Assembly (NCBI GenBank): GCA_018242295.1 | Contig: JAFECE010000011.1 | Coordinates: forward strand, 310,001-374,000 | Origin: Pseudomonadota bacterium | Lineage (GTDB): Bacteria; Pseudomonadota; Alphaproteobacteria; Rhizobiales; Hyphomicrobiaceae | DNA length: 64,000 nt | Reading direction: 5' to 3' | In this document: one piece after another, positions 57,125-64,000 of the stretch | Layout: each line of letters begins with the position of its first letter | How positions within the stretch are numbered: position 1 is the first letter of the stretch | The notes under the pieces: generated by a model | Databases searched by the model: none | Seen by the model: only the letters and a program-made list of their open reading frames with translations | Told to the model about the DNA's origin: nothing | Made by a program: the position numbers and the translations under genes

Positions 57125-58117
57125 TCAGTAGAAGAGGCTCGAAACGCTTTCTTCGCGGCTCGTTCGCAGGATGGCTTCGCCGATCAGCGGCGCGATCGAG
57201 ATCACGCGAATATTCTTCGCGGCTTTCACCGCTTCGGTCGGAAGGATCGAGTCGGTGATGACGAGCGATTTCAGGCGGGAATTCTGAATGCGGCTGACTG
57301 CGCCGCCCGAGAGCACGGCGTGCGAGATGTAAGCCGATACCTCTGTCGCGCCGTTCTTGAGCAAGGCTTCCGCCGCGTTCACGAGCGTTCCGCCGGAATC
57401 GATGATGTCGTCGATGAGGACGCAGCGCTTGCCGTCGACTTCGCCGATGACGTTCATCACTTCGCTTTCGCCCGGACGTTCACGGCGCTTATCGCAAATC
57501 GCGATCGGTGCATTGATGCGCTTGGCGAGCGCGCGGGCGCGAACGACGCCGCCGACGTCCGGTGAGACGACGACCACATCTTCAGTGCTGCCGAAGTGCT
57601 CTTCGATATCGCGCGTCATGACGGGCGCGGCGAAAAGGTTGTCCGTCGGGATGTCGAAGAAGCCCTGGATCTGTCCGGCGTGCAGGTCGAGCGTCAGAAC
57701 GCGGTCGGCACCGGCGCGCTCGATGAGGTTGGCGACGAGCTTGGCGGAAATCGGTGTTCGGGGGCCGGGTTTGCGATCCTGGCGGGCGTAGCCGAAGTAG
57801 GGGATGACGGCGGTGATCCGGCGGGCTGACGAGCGCTTCAGGGCGTCGAGCAGGATCAGCAATTCCATGAGGTTGTCGTTCGCGGGAAATGACGTCGACT
57901 GGATGACAAAAACATCCTGGCCGCGCACATTTTCCTGGATCTCGACGAAGATCTCCATGTCTGCGAAGCGCTTCACCTGGCCTTTGGCCATGGGAAGCTT
58001 CAGATATGAACAGATTGCGTCGGCTAGCGGCCGGTTACTGTTTCCCGCGACGATCTTCACGCCCAGCTTTCCCCGGCCATCCAAACTTCGAGCGTCGACC
58101 TTGGTATCAAAAGGCAT
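57125..58117 (-). CDS. prs: Ribose-phosphate pyrophosphokinase
   Basis: Makes PRPP from ribose-5-phosphate and ATP. It shows [11 protein letters not shown], the catalytic [21 protein letters not shown], and the PRPP loop [14 protein letters not shown]. 330 aa, no defects. Product feeds Apt in the salvage cluster. It converges closely on the Zur-like gene. Confidence 0.97.
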   Translation of the reverse strand: MPFDTKVDARSLDGRGKLGVKIVAGNSNRPLADAICSYLKLPMAKGQVKRFADMEIFVEIQENVRGQDVFVIQSTSFPANDNLMELLILLDALKRSSARRITAVIPYFGYARQDRKPGPRTPISAKLVANLIERAGADRVLTLDLHAGQIQGFFDIPTDNLFAAPVMTRDIEEHFGSTEDVVVVSPDVGGVVRARALAKRINAPIAICDKRRERPGESEVMNVIGEVDGKRCVLIDDIIDSGGTLVNAAEALLKNGATEVSAYISHAVLSGGAVSRIQNSRLKSLVITDSILPTEAVKAAKNIRVISIAPLIGEAILRTSREESVSSLFY

Positions 58118-58157
58118 TTGCGCTCCAGAAGCCTCGTTATGCGCGGGCTTGTAGCAA

Positions 58158-58190
58158 TTGGGCCCGGACTGTTCAACTGTCCGAGCCCAA
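58158..58190 (-). terminator. Hairpin between the lipoprotein gene and prs
   Basis: Twelve-base stem TTGGGCTCGGAC / GTCCGGGCCCAA around nine bases. The one mismatch is a G-U pair only in minus-strand RNA, which supports action on that strand: a weak terminator without T-run, or a prs leader structure. Confidence 0.5.
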
Positions 58191-58237
58191 TGTTGTCATC
58201 GTTATGAAGCTTAAGACTGATATCGCGCACAGTTTGC

Positions 58238-59311
58238 TTAATCTGTGCTCTTCGCAGGTAAAAGCTTGATAATTCCTTGTGCTGCCGCCGCTGCGGCCGC
58301 GTCAGCCGTCTTGCCCCAGGAGCCGTCGAGCGAGCCCTGCGGTACTTCGTTCTTCTGCGACACGGTGCCAAGCTTCTTGCCAGTCGGGTCGATGACGTTC
58401 CAGTCGATCTGAATGGGCTGCTTGCCGTCCTTGCTCTGGCCCATCGCGACCTTGCCTTCGACCTTGTAAGCCTGGGCGTTGGGCACGGTCGACAGAGCTA
58501 GGCCGCTCTTGGTCAGCTCGCGCTGGATCGCGGTCGTCAGCGTGGTGCTGCCGTCGCCAGGAGCGCCCGTCACCATCGGCACGATTGCCGTGATTGGTCC
58601 CGAGGTCGTGATGCTGCCGGTGGTTGGCGCGACCGGCGCGGCGTTTGGCGCTGTCGGATAGGACGGGCTCGGCGCCGGGCCGGCGTTATTCGAGGCGACG
58701 ACGGTCGAGGCTGCGCCGGACGTCGAAGCGGTGTTCGCTGCGACCGGAACGCTTGCGCTCGCGGACAACCAGGTCGCGATCTGCTTCGACGTCTTGTCGG
58801 CGATGCTCTGCACGACAGGCGGGGTGACGGCAGCCCAGGGATCCTTGCCGGCTCCGCCGATTAGTTCTTCGCCGGTGATGCGATGGACGCGCTTGCCGCT
58901 CTGATCCGTGATGTCCCAGATGTAGGAGATCTTCGCCTTCGTCTTTTCGCGGGCGGCGACGATGTAGCCCCTGACGACGTACTCACCGGTCGCGTTGTTT
59001 GCGGTTGCAACCTGAATGCCGTTACGGCCGATCGATGAGGCGAGCTGCGATTGCAGATCACGAGCTACATTGTCCGGAGAACCGATGACAGGCGCGATCG
59101 CAATTTTTGCCGATTGCGTGGCAGCCGGGGCTGTCGTTGTGGGCGGAAGGGTCAGCGACGCTTGAGGTGCGTTTCCGCCGCCGCTCAAGATGTTCGATGC
59201 CGACTCGCAGCCGCTTAATCCAAATGTGGCCACGGCAGCCAAGAGCGCTGCAGCGATCGCCCGTAGACGCGTTCCGCGCTCGCGCGCAGGTTCAAACCAA
59301 AAGGTCGTCAA
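58238..59311 (-). CDS. Lipoprotein with a duplicated domain
   Basis: Predicted lipoprotein; the lipobox is FGLSGC. TTG 59311 is favoured since GGGGGGA lies six bases upstream. After the anchor come two copies of one unit: copy 1 starts AKIAIAPVIG and ends near IADKTSKQIATWL; copy 2 starts ITAIVPMVTGAPGDG and ends near AAAQGIIKLL. Both share the order acidic start, EYVVRGYIVA/AYKVEGKVAM, IWDITDQSGK/DWNVIDPTGK and a Trp. A Ala/Pro/Thr-rich linker separates them. Family and role unknown; periplasmic location inferred. Confidence 0.78.
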   Translation of the reverse strand: MTTFWFEPARERGTRLRAIAAALLAAVATFGLSGCESASNILSGGGNAPQASLTLPPTTTAPAATQSAKIAIAPVIGSPDNVARDLQSQLASSIGRNGIQVATANNATGEYVVRGYIVAAREKTKAKISYIWDITDQSGKRVHRITGEELIGGAGKDPWAAVTPPVVQSIADKTSKQIATWLSASASVPVAANTASTSGAASTVVASNNAGPAPSPSYPTAPNAAPVAPTTGSITTSGPITAIVPMVTGAPGDGSTTLTTAIQRELTKSGLALSTVPNAQAYKVEGKVAMGQSKDGKQPIQIDWNVIDPTGKKLGTVSQKNEVPQGSLDGSWGKTADAAAAAAAQGIIKLLPAKSTD

Positions 59312-59515
59312 TGGACGTCCCCCCTTATCCAACCGCGACTTCCCGGCGGCCGGAAAACGCTACCCCCGCGGCCTGAACTCCCCTGAAAACTACCGGAACT
59401 GACCTTATCCCTCTAGATCAGCCATTAACTGCCCGTCCAGATGGCAGCCCAGTGAAACTGTTGTCAGGTCGTGCAAACGTAGGTCTTGCCTCGGCATTGG
59501 CTGTGGATTGTGCAG

Positions 59516-60304
59516 TTACGCCACGACGATGGCAGAGATTTGTCGGCCGTAATCTGGCTCACCACGATGGGTTTTACGCCGGTAGCTGAAGAAAAGCGAT
59601 TCGTTCTCGCTGGTGCATAGCGTAAGGTTCTCGGTATTACTAACACCCGCGTCCAAAAGACGGCTCATGACAAAGCCAGGCAAATCGAAGTGTGGCCGCG
59701 AGCCGCCGGCATCTTGCTTGAAGAAGCGGGCGCTATCGGGATCGCGTGACAGGAAGGCGGTTTCGAATTCGGGGCCGACTTCGTAGGCGGCCTGGCCGAT
59801 GCAGGGGCCGACCGCGGCCGAGATACGCTCACGGCGAGCACCAAGGCGTTCCATTTCGCGGACGGCGCTGTCGACGATCCCGTCGATCGCGCCGCGCCAG
59901 CCGGCGTGAGCGGCGGCGGCGACTCCGGCTTCCCCATCGGCAAGGAGAACGGGGGCGCAATCGGCCGTCAGGACGCCGATGACGAGGCCCGGCGTCCTCG
60001 AGACGACAGCGTCGGCGTGGGGAAGGGCGTCGCGGGACGGTGCCTTGGTGACTTCGAAGGCGGTCGTGCCGTGCTCCTGGTAGAGCGTGACCACACCCGC
60101 GCCAAACTTCAATTCGTCGCCGCCGAGGTGCAATCCAATGCGCCGCCGGTTCTCGATGACGCGGCCCTGATCGTCATTCGAGCCGAGGCCGCAGTTCAGG
60201 CTGTCGTAGAGGCCGGTGGAAACACCTCCGCCGCGCGTGAAGAAGCCGTGACGAATGCCGGTAACGGCGAGCAGATTTCGCGCTTCGACTGGTTTGAGCG
60301 TCAT
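59516..60304 (-). CDS. pgeF: Peptidoglycan editing factor PgeF (YfiH/laccase-domain)
   Basis: Cytoplasmic amidase that clears wrong peptidoglycan precursors; earlier called polyphenol oxidase. RHGFFTRGGGVSTGLY, LTADCAPVLLAD, AAHAGWRGA and VGPCIGQAAYEVG contain the His/Cys zinc ligands. ATG 60304 gives the usual 262 aa. Its start lies 13 bases behind midA, in an operon with lgt. Confidence 0.93.
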   Translation of the reverse strand: MTLKPVEARNLLAVTGIRHGFFTRGGGVSTGLYDSLNCGLGSNDDQGRVIENRRRIGLHLGGDELKFGAGVVTLYQEHGTTAFEVTKAPSRDALPHADAVVSRTPGLVIGVLTADCAPVLLADGEAGVAAAAHAGWRGAIDGIVDSAVREMERLGARRERISAAVGPCIGQAAYEVGPEFETAFLSRDPDSARFFKQDAGGSRPHFDLPGFVMSRLLDAGVSNTENLTLCTSENESLFFSYRRKTHRGEPDYGRQISAIVVA

Positions 60305-60317
60305 CGGGGACCGGCTT

Positions 60318-61460
60318 TCATGGCATCGATCCGGAGGCGTCGCTTGTCGCGCGGGCGGCGCTGAATCCCGGTAGCGACGGCAATCCAGGCGAACGGGCGG
60401 CGAGCACCTTGAAGCGCGAGCCCATGCCATTCGGTGCCAGCAGCCGTGCGACGCCCATCTCGATTTCACCGGCGCGCGCGGGGTTCGCGGACATCAGGCG
60501 AGACGCTCTTTCGACGATGCCGAGGGCGCCGAGAAATTCTGCCTGCGTAACCGGACCGTCGAGAAGGAAACCGGCACGGTGCAGCGTCGAGGCGAGGTCA
60601 TAGAAATTGACGTGAACCGTCAGGTCGGCTTGCCCGGGCGACGTCAGCGGCGATTCATACTTGTGCTCGCGGACCGCCTGCAGCGTGTCGCCGGCGGCGG
60701 GTGTCGTGTGACCATAATCGATCATCAGAAAGGCAACGGGGCCACGCTCGGCGAGGGCCTTCAGGGGTTCGGCGAGCTGGTCGAGGCGCTGGGATTCGAT
60801 CACCGTTCCCGTCGGCGCATTCGGCAACAGGGCTTCGAACGCTTCGTGCGGGCAATTCTTGTCGATGCCTGCGAATTGCAATTCGCCCATGGGATCGAGA
60901 ATGACACCGCGGATATGCCAGCCGGATTCCGTCTTGACCCATTGGGCGACGGGCCAGGCATCGAGGAACTCATTGGCGAAGATGATTGCGGGCGGATTGA
61001 ATTCATCGAGCTCACGGCCCCAGCTCAGAACGTCGCGGAAGTCGGCAAGTGTCGTGCCTTGGATCTCGGCAAGGCCGTCGCTGCTTTCCACCAGATGGAC
61101 GCGCGTGACCTTCGCGAAGCCCGGAACGATGCGGGCGGCGCGGAGCACATCGCGCATCATCGTGCCGCGTCCTGGGCCGTATTCGACAAGCGTGACGGGA
61201 TTGGGCGCGCCGAGCACGCCCTGCCAGACGACGCCCGCCCAGACGCCGATCAATTCGCCGAAGACCTGGCTGATGTCGGCTGCGGTGATGAAGTCGCCCG
61301 CGGCGCCAAACACGGGTTGCGTCCGGTAGTAGCCGTAGTCCGGGTCCCAAAGGCAGATGGACATGTAAGTCTGGACCGTCATCGGCCCGTCGCGGCGGAT
61401 TCTCTCCTTGATCCGCCGGGACAGCGGCGTGTCGCGACGCAATCCAGTTTCCACGGTCAC
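60318..61460 (-). CDS. MidA/NDUFAF7-type SAM-dependent methyltransferase
   Basis: Protein arginine methyltransferase-like enzyme of the family that in eukaryotes methylates a subunit of complex I. It has MSICLWDPDYGYYRTQPVFG, the SAM site LVEYGPGRGTMMRDVL, IFANEFLDAWPV and FLMIDYGHT. GTG 61460 overlaps the lgt stop, so translation is coupled. 380 aa. A role in complex I assembly is inferred from the family. Confidence 0.92.
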   Translation of the reverse strand: MTVETGLRRDTPLSRRIKERIRRDGPMTVQTYMSICLWDPDYGYYRTQPVFGAAGDFITAADISQVFGELIGVWAGVVWQGVLGAPNPVTLVEYGPGRGTMMRDVLRAARIVPGFAKVTRVHLVESSDGLAEIQGTTLADFRDVLSWGRELDEFNPPAIIFANEFLDAWPVAQWVKTESGWHIRGVILDPMGELQFAGIDKNCPHEAFEALLPNAPTGTVIESQRLDQLAEPLKALAERGPVAFLMIDYGHTTPAAGDTLQAVREHKYESPLTSPGQADLTVHVNFYDLASTLHRAGFLLDGPVTQAEFLGALGIVERASRLMSANPARAGEIEMGVARLLAPNGMGSRFKVLAARSPGLPSLPGFSAARATSDASGSMP

Positions 61461-62296
61461 ACGACAGCCTTTCCGGCAGCGCTCTTCCGGTTCGCAGTCC
61501 AGATCATATAGATGCCGAGCAGAAGCATCGGCACGCAATAGACTTGTCCGGCAGTGAAGGGACCGATGTTCAAGATGTGATCCGGTTCGGGCTCGCGGAA
61601 GAACTCGCAGATGCTGCGCGCGATCGCGTACCAGACGAGCCAGATGCCCGTTACGAGACCGGGCTGTTTCAATGCGAACAGACGTTGGGTCGCGAACCTT
61701 ATGATGACGAACATTACGAGGCCCTCGAGCAGCGCCTCGTAAAGCTGGCTTGGATGGCGCGGGTTTTCTCCGCCGTTCGGAAAGACCATGCCAACGTAGG
61801 CATCGGTCACGCGGCCCCAATGCTCCGAGTTGATGAAATTGGCGATGCGCCCGAAGAAAATGCCGATAGGCACGGCGGCGCAGCAGAGGTCCATCACCGA
61901 GCGGGCGCTGACCTTATAGATGCGGGCGAAGAGCACGATGAGGAATGCGGAGGCGATGAGCGCTCCGTGGAAGCTCATCCCGCCTTTCCAGACCTTTATG
62001 ATCTCAGCCGGGTTCGAAAAGTAAAAATCTGGATCGTAGAGCAGAACCTGGCCGAGGCGGCCGCCGACGATCACAGCCCCGGTCATGTAGAGGAGAAGGT
62101 CGTCGACGCGCTCCAGCGTCATCGGCGGCTTTGCGTCGCGCCAGAGGTTCGGCGTCGATATCAGCCGGCGGATATACAGCCAGCCGAGCAGAAGCCCGGA
62201 CATGTAGGCAAGGCCGTACCATTTGACCGAAATGGGTCCGATCTCGATGGCGACCGGGTCGATATTGGGGAAGGTCAGAAGGGCGAGAGGTGTCAT
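61457..62296 (-). CDS. lgt: Prolipoprotein diacylglyceryl transferase
   Basis: Inner-membrane enzyme that adds diacylglycerol to the lipobox Cys of prolipoproteins. Seven helices and the signature GRIANFINSEHWGRVTD plus HPSQLYEALLEG, with GGRLGQVLLYD. 279 aa. First gene of lgt-midA-pgeF. It would process the lipoproteins encoded nearby. Confidence 0.97.
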   Translation of the reverse strand: MTPLALLTFPNIDPVAIEIGPISVKWYGLAYMSGLLLGWLYIRRLISTPNLWRDAKPPMTLERVDDLLLYMTGAVIVGGRLGQVLLYDPDFYFSNPAEIIKVWKGGMSFHGALIASAFLIVLFARIYKVSARSVMDLCCAAVPIGIFFGRIANFINSEHWGRVTDAYVGMVFPNGGENPRHPSQLYEALLEGLVMFVIIRFATQRLFALKQPGLVTGIWLVWYAIARSICEFFREPEPDHILNIGPFTAGQVYCVPMLLLGIYMIWTANRKSAAGKAVV

Positions 62297-62504
62297 CGGC
62301 GCTCCGAGCGAGGTTCGGCTATTGGCCGTATCAGGGCCCTGAGAAAGCCTGAATGCGAAGCGTTGTTTGGGAACCCCTGAGCAAAGTCAAGCGGGCATCG
62401 TCTGCCGCAGCCGGGACCCGTCGGGGCGTGGCGGCCCGGCTGAGCTTGCGGCCATGGGCGGCAATCGCCATAACTTGTGAACACCCTCAATTTCGAGACC
62501 CCAA

Positions 62505-62783
62505 ATGACCCAGACGACGAACAGACTCTTCGACGACTTTGCCAAGCTCATGACGGACGCCGCCGGGGCGGCCGACGGCTTCAAAAAAGAGACGGAAGCG
62601 ATCATCCGTGCCCAGGCCGAGAAGTTCCTGCGCGAAATGAACGTGGTGACGCGCGAAGATTTCGATGCGGTGCGCGAGATGGCGCAAAAGGCGCGTCAGG
62701 AAAACGAAGCGCTGGCGGTACGCATTGCCGCGCTCGAGGCGCAGGTCGCGCAGCTCTCGCTGCAAGGCACCTCTACCGTTTGA
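62505..62783 (+). CDS. ubiK: Ubiquinone biosynthesis accessory factor UbiK (BMFP)
   Basis: Small coiled-coil protein that helps ubiquinone synthesis and binds membranes. 92 aa: FDDFAKLMTDAAGAADGFKK, then LREMNVVTREDFDAVREMAQ and the C-terminal coiled coil NEALAVRIAALEAQVAQL. It is divergent from lgt. The 256 bases downstream, before the next gene, contain nothing recognised. Confidence 0.88.
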   Translation: MTQTTNRLFDDFAKLMTDAAGAADGFKKETEAIIRAQAEKFLREMNVVTREDFDAVREMAQKARQENEALAVRIAALEAQVAQLSLQGTSTV

Positions 62784-63039
62784 AGCATGCGCTCAAAGCA
62801 TCCACAGATTAAGCGGCTTTTCACCAGCAAACGCCGCTGAACTGTCTTCCAGACCCCGGCGCGCCCGGGCTTTGCCACTTTGATCGTGGACAAGGTTTGT
62901 GCGCCGGTCCGGTCAGCTTGCGACTCGTATGGGCGTCTGGTTTTGTCCGGCGCAGCACTAAGCGGCGCTTTCGATTTGAGTGTTTTGCGTCGTTCGTTAG
63001 GCCATCCCGGCGCGCGGCAGACTTGGAGAGCGATAACAA

Positions 63040-63537
63040 ATGGCAGTTGCGGAACAGGGTTCTGACCGCGTTCTCAATCCGATCGATCTCATCGAACAGC
63101 TTGCGCAGAGCCATGACTGGCCCTGCGAGCGGGCAAGCGACGAAGAGCTGACGCTCATCGTTGCCGGGACGTGGGCTGATTATCACATCTCGATCAATTG
63201 GCGCGACGATCTCGAAGCCTTGCATCTCGCCTGCGCGTTCGATTTTCGCGTTCCGTCAAACCGGCTGACGGAAATGTACCGCCTGATCGCGCAGATCAAC
63301 GAGCAGCTCTGGCTCGGTCACTTCGATCTCTGGACGCAGGAAGGCCTCGTGATGTTTCGTCACGCGCTTTTGCTCAACGGCACCGTTGCGACTGTCAGGC
63401 AGTGCGAGGCCATGCTGAAGGCGGCGCTTGAAGGCTGCGAGCGCTACTATCAAGCCTTCCAGTTCGTGGTTTGGGCGGGTAAGGAGAGCAAAGAAGCCCT
63501 CGTTTCGACGATGTTTGAAACGCAGGGACAGGCCTAA
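63040..63537 (+). CDS. YbjN domain-containing protein
   Basis: 165-residue YbjN-type protein, a fold related to type III secretion chaperones. LTLIVAGTWADYHISINWRD, LHLACAFDFRVP and LWLGHFDLWTQEGLVMFRHA are typical. It lies 48 bases before proC in the same direction, an order common in Alphaproteobacteria. Function unknown, perhaps protein folding. Confidence 0.88.
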   Translation: MAVAEQGSDRVLNPIDLIEQLAQSHDWPCERASDEELTLIVAGTWADYHISINWRDDLEALHLACAFDFRVPSNRLTEMYRLIAQINEQLWLGHFDLWTQEGLVMFRHALLLNGTVATVRQCEAMLKAALEGCERYYQAFQFVVWAGKESKEALVSTMFETQGQA

Positions 63538-63585
63538 GCCGGACGCCATCGCGGGTTCGGCGATCTTCGCCGAGGTGCCCTAAGA

Positions 63586-64000
63586 ATGTCGTTGCAACTG
63601 AATGGTCCGGTGGTGCTTGTGGGCGCCGGCAAGATGGGCGCCGCCCTGCTGGAAGGCTGGATCGAGCGGGGCTTCGATCCCGCGAATATCGTCATCCAGG
63701 AGCCAAATCTCTCAGGCTCGGCCCTCGATCTTGCAACCCGGCATGGGATCAAGGCGGCGGCCAGCTTGGCGCCGTTCGACAAGGCGCCTGCCGTCATCGT
63801 CGTCGCAGTGAAACCGCAGGTGATGGACAACGTTTTTCCGGGTCTGGCAAAGGTCGCCGGGCCGGAGACCGTGGTCATCTCCATTGCGGCTGGCAAGACG
63901 CTTCAGAGTTTCGAACGGCATTTGCAGCCAGGCACCGCAGTCATTCGGGCGATGCCGAATACGCCCGCCGCCATTGGCCGCGGTATTACTGGCGCCGTCG
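63586..64000 (+). CDS. proC: Pyrroline-5-carboxylate reductase, 5' part
   Basis: Last step of proline synthesis. The frame starts at ATG 63586 and runs off the right edge. VVLVGAGKMGAALLEGWIER is the NADP-binding fold, followed by VIVVAVKPQVMDNVF and the late VIRAMPNTPAAIGRGITGAV, all typical of ProC. Confidence 0.95.
   Translation, partial: MSLQLNGPVVLVGAGKMGAALLEGWIERGFDPANIVIQEPNLSGSALDLATRHGIKAAASLAPFDKAPAVIVVAVKPQVMDNVFPGLAKVAGPETVVISIAAGKTLQSFERHLQPGTAVIRAMPNTPAAIGRGITGAV

Overview
The window is a GC-rich, densely coded chromosomal segment of an alphaproteobacterium. It most resembles the order Hyphomicrobiales, and Hyphomicrobium or a close relative is the best guess. The support is indirect: both methylmalonyl-CoA mutase subunits, a PlcP-BtaA-BtaB betaine-lipid cassette, a fused-type alphaproteobacterial L25/Ctc next to pth and ychF, a pgeF-midA-lgt operon, CIRCE-controlled groESL, an alphaproteobacterial petABC operon, and nudix-DUF6111-cca. 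I saw no rRNA, tRNA, CRISPR, prophage or insertion sequence. The content looks like stable core genome with a scatter of lineage-specific secreted and low-complexity proteins.

Layout. 1-7.2 kb: end of an HlyD-type efflux adaptor, small secreted proteins, an LTXXQ (Spy/ZraP-like) periplasmic protein, a DEAD-box helicase with a repetitive basic tail, a proline iminopeptidase-like hydrolase and a secreted protein with two HdeA-like units. 7.2-18.8 kb: intergenic palindromes, the large methylmalonyl-CoA mutase subunit with a small partner gene, several membrane proteins (including DUF817), a CLC chloride transporter, the small mutase subunit, a HerA-like ATPase and a DUF4236 protein. 18.8-27.3 kb: two neighbouring patatin-like phospholipases (a lipoprotein and a cNMP-binding NTE type), Fe superoxide dismutase, a long AT-rich stretch in front of an H-NS-family gene, groES-groEL under a CIRCE operator, and a DXD glycosyltransferase. 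27.3-36.8 kb: an Ala/Glu/Pro-rich protein, the plcP-btaA-btaB lipid-remodelling operon, nudix-DUF6111-cca, a lytic-transglycosylase-like secreted protein and an Old Yellow Enzyme.

36.9-50.1 kb: a DUF2235 hydrolase, hemF, an ABC exporter, a membrane methyltransferase, trmL, the cytochrome bc1 operon petABC, then a purine and methylthioadenosine salvage cluster: mtnP, apt, a zinc-ribbon protein, an alpha/beta hydrolase, mtnA and a class II aldolase. 50.1-64 kb: catalase, a histone-H1-like basic protein, DUF3297, ychF, a membrane protein, pth, rplY/ctc, a Zur-like regulator, prs, a lipoprotein with a duplicated domain, pgeF-midA-lgt, ubiK, a YbjN protein and the start of proC.

How the genes work together. 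PlcP should release diacylglycerol from phospholipid, and BtaA and BtaB should convert it to a phosphorus-free betaine lipid. MtnP, MtnA and the aldolase could take methylthioadenosine (or 5'-deoxyadenosine) to DHAP plus an aldehyde, while Apt recycles the adenine using PRPP made by Prs about 10 kb away. The mutase subunits fit C1/C2 assimilation through the ethylmalonyl-CoA pathway. SodB, catalase, GroESL, the LTXXQ protein and the HdeA-like protein form a stress-protection theme without being one operon.
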